Shown here piece by piece: positions 48,463-56,170 of a DNA stretch of 64,000 nt (its first letter is position 1; each line of letters opens with the position of its first letter). The position numbers were made by a program, and so were the translations under genes. The notes below the pieces were generated by a model. The model saw only the letters and a program-made list of their open reading frames with translations. It was not told the DNA's origin and ran no database searches. This DNA comes from Bacillus inaquosorum KCTC 13429 (GTDB lineage Bacteria > Bacillota > Bacilli > Bacillales > Bacillaceae): contig NZ_AMXN01000002.1 of the NCBI RefSeq assembly GCF_000332645.1, positions 186,001-250,000 of the forward strand, written 5' to 3'.

Positions 48463-48666
48463 TCAAGCAATCCAAAGCCGGACGTTATAAAAGCTCGCGC
48501 TAGAAACCCCTTCATAGCATGCTTCAACACACCTATTTATACAGGCCTCGATCTGGCTGTCGATGCTCGATCCCTGGATCTCCTTTCTATAAAGTTTTAT
48601 TAAATAATGATAGCAATCGTTAATGCATTTTTCAGCTTGCGGTCCCTCGATGATGATTACCTTCAT
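48463..48666 (-). pseudogene. Chimera of the small upstream ORF and the recombinase relic (copy B)
   Basis: A 67-codon frame begins MKVIIIEGPQAEKC and, after LIKLYRKEIQ, runs directly into GSSIDSQIEACI of the SpoIVCA-like N-terminus. The internal deletion removed the stop, the GTG and the catalytic-serine segment. It ends in the same drifted tail as copy A. It looks like a gene in an ORF scan but is a deletion product. Confidence 0.75.
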
Positions 48667-48748
48667 AAAATGCATCACCCCTTGGTAATGCTATGTAATA
48701 AGTGTTTGTCCTAATGAGATCATTTTCAATGAGTGTGAAAAATGCACT

Positions 48749-48784
48749 AAAAAAAACCGATAGTTAAAACCATCGGTTTTTATT
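48749..48784. terminator. Closing hairpin of repeat B
   Basis: AAAACCGAT and ATCGGTTTT pair around a short loop. The following 330 bases to 49115 hold only degenerate coding traces on the minus strand (one reads KDKELGQIIEKLQQAG), which I could not assign. Confidence 0.65.
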
Positions 48785-49115
48785 GACATTTACTAATGCC
48801 TAAGTCCCCAATAAAGAGTTTTCTTTTATAACTAGGTAAATAACATGCCACTAGTGACATGTCTGTTAGAGAAAGCACCTGTCTCAATTTCATTCCAACA
48901 TTTTCCATAAGAAACAATTGAAATGTCTAGTTCTCCATGTTTTATCATTACTGCTACAGGACTCCGGCTTGCTGAAGTTTTTCTATGATCTGACCTAGCT
49001 CTTTATCTTTTCCATTTCTTAATAGCAGATCTCGCGGTTTGTAACTTTATTATTGCCTTTCAAAATCCTTTACATAAATGATCTCAACTTTTTGACTGCT
49101 TTCTTCATATTCCCC

Positions 49116-50129
49116 TTAAAATTTAATAATCACTTTCCCTTTTGATCGTCCATTTGCGACTAGTTTTAGCGCTTCATTTACGTTGTCTATGGTAAATAGT
49201 GTTGGATGAATTGCTGGAACAATGTTGTTTTCTTCAATGATTTTTGTAATTTCTTTAAGTTGTGCGCCGTCAGAACGAACGAAGATAAAATGGTATTCCA
49301 CGTTTTGTTTCTTGGCTTTGCGGTCATACTTTGCGCCAGCAAGGGAAAATAGCATTTGTTTCCACAATGGAAAATTTCGGTCTTTTCCAAAGCGTTTATT
49401 TGGTCCTGTACGGAGAGAGAGCAATCTTCCCCCCGGTTTGATAATACTCAATTCACTGTCAAATTCTTTAGGTCCCAGTGTATCAATCACGTAATCCACA
49501 TTCAACAACAAGTCAACATAGTTTTCTGTTGAATAATCCAAATATTGATCTGCACCCATTTCCAAAATGCGTTCGCGCGCTTCTGAGCTACCGCTAACAA
49601 TGACATTTAGGTCCATTGCCTTTGCGATTGGTACAGCCATTTGACCAAAACTGCCTGATCCACCTGGAATGAAAACAGATTTACCTGACTGTGCCTCAAG
49701 TTCTTCATGCAGACCTTGATACGCTGTGAGTCCAGCCAGTGGTGCAGCAGCGGCTTCCACGTAGGACAAATTTTTTGGCATGGGTGCAACTGCGGCAGCG
49801 TCAATTGCGGCATATTTCGCAAAAGCACCAATATTTTCTAGAGGGAGACGTGTATAGATGGCATCTCCTACGTGAAATTCTGTCACATTTTTTCCGACTT
49901 TTTCGATAACACCTGTCAATTCATTACCAAGCGTTAATGGGAATTCATAATCTTGAATCAGTTTGACGCTGCCTGCAATAATTAACATTTCGAGTGGATT
50001 GACCGCCGCAGCTTTGACCTTTACCAAGACTTCGTTGTCATCGATTTCAGGAATTGGAATGTCATTGATTTGGGCATAGAGATCTTTAGAGTACTTGGTG
50101 ATCTGAGCTGCTTTCATGAGTGTTTTCAT
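49116..50129 (-). CDS. NADPH-dependent quinone-type oxidoreductase (MDR family)
   Basis: This protein of about 337 residues is a medium-chain dehydrogenase without zinc ligands: GroES-like N-terminal half and a Rossmann half with FIPGGSGSFGQMAVPI near 145. It likely reduces quinones or unsaturated carbonyls. The start at 50129 (MKTLMKAAQITK) fits the family better than the ATG eight codons upstream. It is third after TetR and SDR genes in the same direction, and a TetR-type palindrome lies 120 bases upstream. Confidence 0.82.
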   Translation of the reverse strand: MKTLMKAAQITKYSKDLYAQINDIPIPEIDDNEVLVKVKAAAVNPLEMLIIAGSVKLIQDYEFPLTLGNELTGVIEKVGKNVTEFHVGDAIYTRLPLENIGAFAKYAAIDAAAVAPMPKNLSYVEAAAAPLAGLTAYQGLHEELEAQSGKSVFIPGGSGSFGQMAVPIAKAMDLNVIVSGSSEARERILEMGADQYLDYSTENYVDLLLNVDYVIDTLGPKEFDSELSIIKPGGRLLSLRTGPNKRFGKDRNFPLWKQMLFSLAGAKYDRKAKKQNVEYHFIFVRSDGAQLKEITKIIEENNIVPAIHPTLFTIDNVNEALKLVANGRSKGKVIIKF

Positions 50130-50273
50130 TTTTTTATCAGCATCCTCTATCATATTACATTTATTAGGTTTTTACCTTTTTATATAATCGTTTAGGTGGA
50201 GGGGAATCTTACTTTAAGCGAAGTCTGACTTCCTATTTTATGATTAACCGGCCACCTAAACATTAGTGATTTT

Positions 50274-50292
50274 TAGAACGATCATTCTCAAA
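50274..50292. promoter_or_regulatory. TetR-type operator candidate before the dehydrogenase
   Basis: The stretch around GAACGATCATTC resembles the perfect palindrome found before the TetR gene at 51872. It lies in the 240-base gap between the SDR stop and the dehydrogenase start. Confidence 0.5.
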
Positions 50293-50392
50293 TGATTAAA
50301 TTTTTTAGAACCGATACTGTAAATAAATGTTTTTCATCTTCCTAGTGTTAGTGATATAGAGCATCGTTATATAGGTTTAATAACTTGAAATA

Positions 50393-51142
50393 TTACATCT
50401 CTAGAATCGGATAGATTTGATCTCTTAATTGAAATTCATAGTTTTCGTCTACAATTCCTACTACTTGATTACTATCATAAAGCTTCATCATAAAACTCGC
50501 CACTTGCTCAACTGTGTGGTACATCGGGATATTTGCTTTGTAATCAAATTCTTTCGTATCAGATGCATTTTTCATGAATTCTGTTTCCGTGATTGCTGGT
50601 CCTAAAACTTTCACCTTCATTTTCGCACCTTTGCGTTCCAGTTCTTTTGCAAGCCCTTCTGTAAATGCACTAACAAAGTATTTAGATGCAGAATAAGTAA
50701 TACTGCCAACAGCAATTGCATATCCGAGTGCTGATGATACGTTAATTAACTGAGTTCCCTCTACATCCGAATAATCACGTACAAATAGTGTAGAAAGAAT
50801 CGTTAAGGATTCTACGTTGACACGTAACATGGTTTCCACTTTATCTAAATTCTGATCCGTGACAGAAGAAGATTCACCAAGCCCGGCATTATTAATCCAA
50901 GTCTCAATTTGATATTCCTTTAAATTGTCATACAGTGTATATGCCTGAGCTGTGATAGATAAGTCACTTGTACGAATAATAACATCCAAATCAGGATGAA
51001 TATTCTGAATTGTTGATTTAAGCTCTTCTAATTTATCTAATCTTCTAGCTACAATAATTAAGTTTTTGCCGCGAGCAGCAAACGCTAATGCTGCCTCATA
51101 TCCTATACCTGAGCTTGCTCCTGTAATAACTGTGTACTTCAT
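50393..51142 (-). CDS. Short-chain dehydrogenase/reductase
   Basis: This 249-residue SDR has the cofactor motif TGASSGIGYEA at the N-terminus, NNAG near 85, and the catalytic Ser and Tyr-x3-Lys in NVSSALG near 136 and TYSASKYF near 150. The substrate is unknown. GAGGAGAG precedes the ATG. It lies 60 bases after the TetR gene and is probably its co-transcribed target. Confidence 0.87.
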   Translation of the reverse strand: MKYTVITGASSGIGYEAALAFAARGKNLIIVARRLDKLEELKSTIQNIHPDLDVIIRTSDLSITAQAYTLYDNLKEYQIETWINNAGLGESSSVTDQNLDKVETMLRVNVESLTILSTLFVRDYSDVEGTQLINVSSALGYAIAVGSITYSASKYFVSAFTEGLAKELERKGAKMKVKVLGPAITETEFMKNASDTKEFDYKANIPMYHTVEQVASFMMKLYDSNQVVGIVDENYEFQLRDQIYPILEM

Positions 51143-51201
51143 ATTATTCTCTCCTCGAAAACAAATTTTTTTAATTAGTTAACCCGTATAACAAAATAGA
51201 T

Positions 51202-51777
51202 TCAGTCTAGTGTCGACAAAGTCAAATCAATAATGTTTTCTAATTTTCCCTTATCATTTGTCGTTTTTGCTAATACTCGTATCCCTACGAGTGAATTATG
51301 AATAAATTGAGAAAGCCCTTTGATGTCATAGTGTTTAGGAATTTCTCCTTGTTCTTGACCATGTTTTAGCAGATCAAATAATAATGCTTCCGCATTTATA
51401 AAAATCTCTGTAATTTTCTTAGCTACTTCTTCATCTATTAGGGATAATTCAACAGCTGCATTAACAGCTAAACATCCTTTTGGATGATTTTCTTTTGGGT
51501 AAATAACCATTTCAAATAATTTTCGTATAGCCTGCTTAACCGTTAATTCTGTTTTCACTTCATTCTTCATTCTTACTTCCATTATTTCTACATAGTGACA
51601 TAAGGCTCGCATAAATAAAGTATGTTTGTCGCCAAATGTATCATAGATACTTCTGCGGTGAACGCCCATACGGTCCACCAAGTCTTGCATGGATGTTTTT
51701 TCATAACCCTGTTCCCAGAAAAGCTCCATTGCTTTTCTTAATGCTTTTTTTTCATCAAATTCTTTATTTCTAGCCAT
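51202..51777 (-). CDS. TetR/AcrR-family regulator
   Basis: This 191-residue regulator has a helix-turn-helix (ALRKAMELFWEQGYEKTSMQ then VHRRSIYDTFGDKHTLF) and an all-helical ligand domain. AAGGTGGGA precedes the ATG. Upstream it has a 12-base perfect palindrome and a related half-site, so it is probably autoregulated and controls the SDR and dehydrogenase behind it. The ligand is likely a reactive electrophile or a drug, by analogy only. Confidence 0.87.
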   Translation of the reverse strand: MARNKEFDEKKALRKAMELFWEQGYEKTSMQDLVDRMGVHRRSIYDTFGDKHTLFMRALCHYVEIMEVRMKNEVKTELTVKQAIRKLFEMVIYPKENHPKGCLAVNAAVELSLIDEEVAKKITEIFINAEALLFDLLKHGQEQGEIPKHYDIKGLSQFIHNSLVGIRVLAKTTNDKGKLENIIDLTLSTLD

Positions 51778-51871
51778 GTAATCCCACCTTAGAACGTATT
51801 ACCTCTTTATACTGAGAAAGGACTGAGAATCATTGATGCATTCATCCCTCCCTCATTCTTAAATCATTAAA

Positions 51872-51883
51872 GAATGATCATTC
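51872..51883. promoter_or_regulatory. TetR operator candidate, perfect palindrome
   Basis: GAATGATCATTC is a perfect 12-base palindrome 95 bases upstream of the TetR start. A related site (GAGAACGATCGGT) lies near 51937. The rest of the 500-base gap to the next gene has only a terminator. Confidence 0.55.
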
Positions 51884-52045
51884 TCATTTGAGTAGCAAAA
51901 CAGTTAGATCTAACCTGTCTCAAGTATATCAAATTTGAGAACGATCGGTAAAGAATTTAGAACTTATTCATATGTTATGTATTTTAAGTCTTAAGGCAAA
52001 ACTTTAAAATAATCAAAGAAGATTTAATAATCTCTGAAGCAAAAA

Positions 52046-52078
52046 CAAAAAAGATACCAATATGATTTGGTATCTTCA
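52046..52078. terminator. Terminator in the gap 51.8-52.3 kb
   Basis: AAGATACCAA pairs with TTGGTATCTT around a short loop. Confidence 0.7.
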
Positions 52079-52279
52079 TCTAAACCGAGTCCCTCAACAT
52101 AGTAAATCCTTATCACTGGTTATGAAAGCTTGTTTTCATTACACTCTTTTTACTCATTTGTCATCAATTCTATACGTTTATATCAATTATGGTAAAAAAT
52201 GTTGAGCCAAAACAATAAACGTCTAACCTTTCATCTTTTATATGATTAATTTTTAATTTCTTCCTTTGATAGCTTGTTT

Positions 52280-53014
52280 TTATGAATTGTATATTTCTCT
52301 GTTTAGATTCACAACATCCTCGTGTAAAAATTCAACATCCTTTTTCTCTGCAAATATTTCCATCACTTTGTCGCGTAGTAATGGTGCTTTTTCTTTATTC
52401 GCCTTTTTCAACGCTTTCGTGAGTTCATCTTTTGTTAGCTCTGTGCAATAAGCAGGAGTTCCTGGCTGCTGTCTCCAAGAGTCACTTAAAGAACCACTGT
52501 CTACTGCATCGAAGCCTAACTCGGATACTACGTTCATAACTACTTGTTTTTGCGATGCGTCATTACCGGAAACTGCCATCGCGATTCGTTCACTAGAATC
52601 TGCGGATGTTCCTTCATTTTCTAAAGTATAGGCTAATAAGTTGTTGAACGCTTTAATGACAGGTCTGCCTAATTGATTTGAAACCCAAACACTTTCAACC
52701 ATCCCGTTCTCGATTTCTTCAATTTTGTCGTCTCTAAAAGGATAATAATTTGAAGTATCTACAATGATTACTTCCTCTCCGACTTGATCGATGGTGTTCC
52801 GAATGCTTGGCATTGCTTTTGTAGGAAGAGATATTATAAGAACATCAATATTTTTAATTGCATCCTCTACGCGCACAGGTGTTCCAGCAAGCTCTTTTCC
52901 TTCTACATATTCAATTCCCCTTGCATCTGCAATTTTGACATCATGCCCATTCTCAACTAATTTTTTAGAAATAATTGACCCAATTGTTCCTGCACCTATA
53001 ATTCCGAATTTCAC
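52280..53014 (-). CDS. NAD(P)-binding F420-reductase-like oxidoreductase
   Basis: This 244-residue protein has an N-terminal Rossmann motif (GIIGAGTIGSIISKKL) and the fold of the NADPH-dependent F420 reductase / NAD-binding domain group. Bacillus has no F420, so the true substrate is unknown. The GTG start follows AGGAGGAAAAATA. It diverges from the HxlR regulator and shares its operator region. Confidence 0.82.
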   Translation of the reverse strand: MKFGIIGAGTIGSIISKKLVENGHDVKIADARGIEYVEGKELAGTPVRVEDAIKNIDVLIISLPTKAMPSIRNTIDQVGEEVIIVDTSNYYPFRDDKIEEIENGMVESVWVSNQLGRPVIKAFNNLLAYTLENEGTSADSSERIAMAVSGNDASQKQVVMNVVSELGFDAVDSGSLSDSWRQQPGTPAYCTELTKDELTKALKKANKEKAPLLRDKVMEIFAEKKDVEFLHEDVVNLNREIYNS

Positions 53015-53176
53015 TATTTTTCCTCCTAAAGAATTTGTATATAAGAATAATTCTGCATAAAGTTACACCATTATATGTTCACCAAATCGTAAACATATAT
53101 TAAGAAAAGCGTAATGAGTATTGAGTATTTCTTTTACATATACTAGAATAAAACCGTTTCTCATCTATTTAAAGTA

Positions 53177-53213
53177 GGCAATTTAAATTGCCGTAGTACA
53201 TTTTTCTGTACTT
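53177..53213. promoter_or_regulatory. HxlR operator region, copy 1
   Basis: This 37-base element contains the perfect palindrome GGCAATTTAAATTGCC and the imperfect GTACATTTTTCTGTAC. It lies 24 bases before the hxlR-type GTG and in the divergent promoter of the oxidoreductase at 53014. It is repeated inverted at 53828-53864 with one mismatch. Confidence 0.7.
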
Positions 53214-53236
53214 AACAGCGGAAAGCAGGTGAAAAG

Positions 53237-53596
53237 GTGTCTAAAATATGTAAGGATGGATTTGACAAAGAGTGTATAAAGGAACAAAGAGAAGTATATG
53301 GAATTGCATATGCCCAAAATATGCTTTCGGGACGCTGGAAATATATTATTCTCTGGTTTTTAAAAACAAAAAAACGTCGTTATAGCGAAATTAAAGCTTT
53401 TTTATGGGACATTTCACAAGGTTCTCTTACAAAGCAGCTGAGAGAACTAGAAACAGATGGATTAATTAAGCGAGAGGTGTTTCCTGAGGTTCCTCCTCGT
53501 GTAGAGTATTCACTAACCTCAAAAGGGAAAGAATTCATTCCTATAATTGATTTGATGGAAGAGTTCGGGAAGAAGTTTGGGGAGCAGGTAGACTAA
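53237..53596 (+). CDS. HxlR-family winged-helix regulator
   Basis: This 119-residue MarR-like HxlR protein has a winged helix from about residue 25 to 100 (LSGRWKYIILWFL, RRYSEIKAFLWDISQGSLT, then the wing EVPPRVEYSLTSKG). Two cysteines near the N-terminus (5 and 13) could sense thiol-reactive compounds as in YodB and HypR. It starts with GTG. Oxidoreductase genes on both sides suit a redox-responsive regulator. Confidence 0.88.
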   Translation: MSKICKDGFDKECIKEQREVYGIAYAQNMLSGRWKYIILWFLKTKKRRYSEIKAFLWDISQGSLTKQLRELETDGLIKREVFPEVPPRVEYSLTSKGKEFIPIIDLMEEFGKKFGEQVD

Positions 53597-53661
53597 TTTT
53601 ATATGATAAGAGTTTGTGAAGAAATGTATTATCGTAATGGGGGCAAGAGTTAAAAGATCAG

Positions 53662-53691
53662 AAGCTGTCTAATGTGGCAGCTTTTTTTTAC
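53662..53691 (+). terminator. Terminator after the HxlR gene
   Basis: AAGCTG and CAGCTT pair and are followed by eight T on the plus strand. Confidence 0.75.
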
Positions 53692-53827
53692 TAACTAAGC
53701 AGGTTGACACAAGCTTCCTTTTTCGGGACATTTGCCGGATTAATAATCTTTTGTTTATTCCATTTAAATTCTTTTTCAAATCCGTTTTAACAAAATCTAG
53801 CCATCTTTTTATCTAGTTTTTGGTATT

Positions 53828-53864
53828 AAGTACAAAAAAATGTACTACGGCAATTTAAATTGCC
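53828..53864. promoter_or_regulatory. HxlR operator region, copy 2
   Basis: Inverted copy of 53177-53213 (36 of 37 bases), 122 bases upstream of the nitroreductase start. It links this gene to the same regulator. Confidence 0.7.
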
Positions 53865-53986
53865 CTCTTCATAAATTAGAGTGCTGATTTTATCATATTG
53901 TATACAAGTTACACTATTTTTCAAAAGTAACTCTGGCCCAACTTAATCAGTTTGAATCTAATATGTAAGAAAGGAAGAGTGTCAAT

Positions 53987-54727
53987 ATGAATACTACAAT
54001 TGAATTACTTAGTAATCATACATCCATACGATCTTTTACAAATCAACCACTGACAGAGGAGCAACGAGAAGCAATCTTTAAGGCAGCTAATCAAACTTCA
54101 TCTTTCAGCCTTCTTCAGGCCGTTTCTATCATTAGAATTACAAATCCAGATCTTCGAAAAAAAGTGATGGAGCTTTCTGCGAACCAGCCTTATATTGAAG
54201 AGGCAGCAGAGTTTTGGATTTTTTGTGCAGATTTTAACCGAAATCATCAAATCGCTCCCGATGTAGATCTTGAGTATATTGAATACCTTTTAATAGGTAC
54301 ATTTGATGCTGGGCTAATGGCTCAAAATGCTTTGACTGCAGCCGAATCAATGGGACTCGGTGGTGTATATATTGGCGGAATAAGACTTCATATTACAGAA
54401 TTAACTGAGGTATTACATTTACCAAAACATGTGGTTCCTTTAGTAGGGCTATGCATAGGTCATCCTGCTGAAGAGAAACCTGGACTAAAACCACGCTTGC
54501 CTCAATCAATGGTCATGTTTGATAATCAGTATCAATCACTAGATGATGAAAAATTAGCAACCTATGATCAACAGATGCGTGAGTACTACCGAGACCGTCC
54601 TGTTAAAGCTCCTTTCACAGTGAAAAAAGTAAAGGGATGGAAAGATCATATTGAGGACCATCTCGAAAGAAGCAAACTACCCTTCATGCTTGAATATTTA
54701 AATAAACAGGGATTTGCTAAAAAATAA
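53987..54727 (+). CDS. NADPH-dependent FMN nitroreductase (NfsA/NfrA type)
   Basis: This 246-residue flavin reductase has TSIRSFTNQPLTEEQREAI near the N-terminus, TAAESMGLGGVYIGGIR near 120 and GLCIGHPAEEKPGLKPRLP near 160, typical of the NfsA/NfrA oxidoreductases that reduce nitro compounds, quinones or disulfides with NADPH. GAAAGGAAGAG precedes the ATG. Probably induced through the HxlR element upstream. Confidence 0.9.
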   Translation: MNTTIELLSNHTSIRSFTNQPLTEEQREAIFKAANQTSSFSLLQAVSIIRITNPDLRKKVMELSANQPYIEEAAEFWIFCADFNRNHQIAPDVDLEYIEYLLIGTFDAGLMAQNALTAAESMGLGGVYIGGIRLHITELTEVLHLPKHVVPLVGLCIGHPAEEKPGLKPRLPQSMVMFDNQYQSLDDEKLATYDQQMREYYRDRPVKAPFTVKKVKGWKDHIEDHLERSKLPFMLEYLNKQGFAKK

Positions 54728-54768
54728 ATTTTCCCATGAGAAAATTTCGGCATTCCATCCATAAAAGC

Positions 54769-54796
54769 GGAAGAGTTTTGACGCTCTTCCTTTTTA
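54769..54796. terminator. Hairpin after the nitroreductase and the phr tail
   Basis: GGAAGAG pairs with CTCTTCC; it serves the nitroreductase on plus and the phr-like tail on minus. Confidence 0.65.
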
Positions 54797-54829
54797 TGCA
54801 CCAACTCGAACTGCGGCAATTTTGAATCC
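54794..54829 (-). pseudogene. phr-like peptide tail fused to the recombinase relic
   Basis: The frame reads GFKIAAVRVGA and stops, like the C-terminus of PhrI-type prepeptides (mature DRVGA) with one changed residue. A second tail of the same kind, ending EDRVGA, is at 56095. Here it follows directly on the recombinase remnant of copy C in another frame. Confidence 0.55.
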
Positions 54830-54988
54830 TTCCTTAAGCGATTCAAAGCCGGACGTTCCAAAAGCTCTCCAGAAAATCCTTCATCGGCATACTTCAGCAC
54901 ATCCTTAGAGGCCTCGAGCTGGCTGTCGATGCTCGATCCCTTGATCGCTTGTTCCTCGGTCGATACCCTTACATATATTTGCTATCAC
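54826..54988 (-). pseudogene. spoIVCA/cisA-like recombinase 5' remnant (copy C)
   Basis: From GTG 54988 an extra A shifts the frame after five codons. It then reads VRVSTEEQAIKGSSIDSQL, KDVLKYADEGFSGELLERP and ALNRLRKD, the best preserved stretch of SpoIVCA in the window, with a seven-residue gap compared with the full protein. It is cut at about residue 60 and joined to the phr-like tail. Not functional. Confidence 0.85.
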
Positions 54989-55185
54989 CCTGGATCTCCT
55001 TTCTATAAAGTTTTATTAAATAATGATAGCAATCGTTAATGCATTTGTCAGCTTGCGGTCCCTCGATGATTATCACCTTCATAAAATGCATCACCCCTTG
55101 GGTAATGCTATGTAATAACTGTTTGTCCTAATAAAGTGATTTTCAATGAGTATAAAAAAGCAGTAAAAAAGCTAACGGTTTTTCA
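54838..55185. repeat. Direct repeat copy C
   Basis: This shares the recombinase 5' end, the small upstream ORF and the further upstream sequence with copies A and B, in the same orientation, but lacks the sigK-type terminator. Its coding part is closer to intact SpoIVCA than A or B. Confidence 0.8.
54969..55082 (-). CDS. Small ORF before the recombinase relic (copy C)
   Basis: Begins MKVIIIEGPQADKC like the ORFs in copies A and B. Here the stop is changed to CAG so it extends to 37 codons and overlaps the relic's start. Third occurrence of this peptide; function unknown. Confidence 0.4.
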   Translation of the reverse strand: MKVIIIEGPQADKCINDCYHYLIKLYRKEIQGDSKYM

Positions 55186-55337
55186 CTACACTCATTAGGT
55201 CCTCACATGGTAAATCCTCACAGCATTTCCATTTCCCTCTCTTATGTCTCTTAAATTTTCACAGACAGATAAAAGGTTCAAAAGTTTAACTTAACAAGGT
55301 GATTACATCGGCAGAAATTTTAGGATATATTATACAT

Positions 55338-55428
55338 ATGAGTAAGAGGAAAAGGTTTTCCAGTACGAAATTTCATTTTGGGCTTGCTGGGTACACTAGG
55401 TATCATTTTATTAGCAGGTGTAGAATAG
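55338..55428 (+). pseudogene. Short membrane-protein remnant, frameshifted
   Basis: In two frames one reads MSKRKRF and then NFILGLLGTLGIILLAGVE, a basic start followed by a single membrane helix, with one shift between. It lies just upstream of the DUF1569 gene. The family is not identified. The remaining sequence from 55185 to 55337 has nothing I recognise. Confidence 0.3.
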
Positions 55429-55442
55429 GGGGAGATGCATAA

Positions 55443-55892
55443 ATGAAAAATATTTTTAATCAATTGCATTTAGAGGAAATTTTAAATCGTATTGACAAAT
55501 TAAGCCCAATTTCCAAGCCCCAATGGGGTAAAATGGATGTTTCCCAAATGTTAGCACATTGCTCATCCTTTCAAGACATTGCAATGGGACTTTCTTTTCC
55601 AGCGAGAGGTTGGTTAGGAATATTAATAGGAAACTTTGTGAAACCAATTTTTTATAATGACAAGCCATTAGCCCAAAATATGTCCACGATTCCTGACATT
55701 TTGATTGTAGATGAAAAAGAATTTGAAACAGAGAAGGAAATACTGAAACAAAAAATTATAACTTTCCAAAATAATGGTCCAGAGAAGTGTACGACTCATC
55801 CACATCCTTTTTTCGGTAAACTGACTTCTGAGCAATGGGGAAAAGGGATATACAAGCACCTTGACCATCATTTGAAACAATTTGGAGTTTAG
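55443..55892 (+). CDS. DUF1569 (DinB-like fold) protein
   Basis: This 149-residue protein has WGKMDVSQMLAHCSSFQDIA near residue 27, the hallmark of the DUF1569/DinB superfamily whose three histidines bind a metal; further candidates are HPHPFFG and LDHHLKQF near the end. It may act in thiol-dependent detoxification like DinB relatives, but the function is unknown. AGGGGGAGATG precedes the ATG. Confidence 0.75.
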   Translation: MKNIFNQLHLEEILNRIDKLSPISKPQWGKMDVSQMLAHCSSFQDIAMGLSFPARGWLGILIGNFVKPIFYNDKPLAQNMSTIPDILIVDEKEFETEKEILKQKIITFQNNGPEKCTTHPHPFFGKLTSEQWGKGIYKHLDHHLKQFGV

Positions 55893-56066
55893 TTAGATTT
55901 AGAAATATAAATAAATGATGACCAAAGAGAACAGTAACGCAATGCTTTAACTGCTTAGAAATAAATAATCATCCTATTTTTAAAAAGAAAATTCTTCTTC
56001 AACTAAAGAGTGCTTTAGTGTTCAAACAAACACTTTGTCTATTATAAAGTAAATATATTAAACGTA

Positions 56067-56097
56067 AAAAGGAAGGGCCTAATCCCCTTCCTTTTTA
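56067..56097. terminator. Hairpin after the phr remnant
   Basis: AAAAAGGAAGGG and CCCTTCCTTTTT form a stem on both strands directly beyond the phr tail stop. Confidence 0.75.
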
Positions 56098-56170
56098 TGC
56101 ACCAACTCGATCTTCAGCAATTTTGAAACCACCATTTGAAGCACTATCTTCATCTACTATAATGAGCTAA
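56095..56170 (-). pseudogene. phr prepeptide remnant ending DRVGA
   Basis: Reads LIIVDEDSASNGGFKIAEDRVGA then stop. The final pentapeptide DRVGA equals the mature PhrI signal of ICEBs1 as I recall it. Upstream a stop codon interrupts what looks like the signal-peptide part (SAFG before it). No rap gene is found directly upstream. The rest of the 55.9-56.4 kb gap has no other gene. Confidence 0.55.

Larger units (their letters stand above)
48289..48786. repeat. Direct repeat copy B
   Basis: It matches copy A from the sigK-type terminator to the closing hairpin, with few mismatches, except that about 50 bases encoding residues 1-16 of the recombinase relic are missing. Copies A and B have the same orientation and are 13.4 kb apart, bounding the efflux-Lrp-yrk block. 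Confidence 0.85.

Noticed and set aside
48463..48678. A 71-codon ORF that could be called a hypothetical protein
   Set aside because: Comparison with copies A and C shows it is an in-frame fusion of a small ORF and a recombinase fragment after an internal deletion; the tail is drifted sequence.
54646..54900. 84-codon minus-strand ORF starting with recombinase-like residues
   Set aside because: It reads from the recombinase relic through the phr tail and its hairpin into the antisense of the nitroreductase gene; not one gene.
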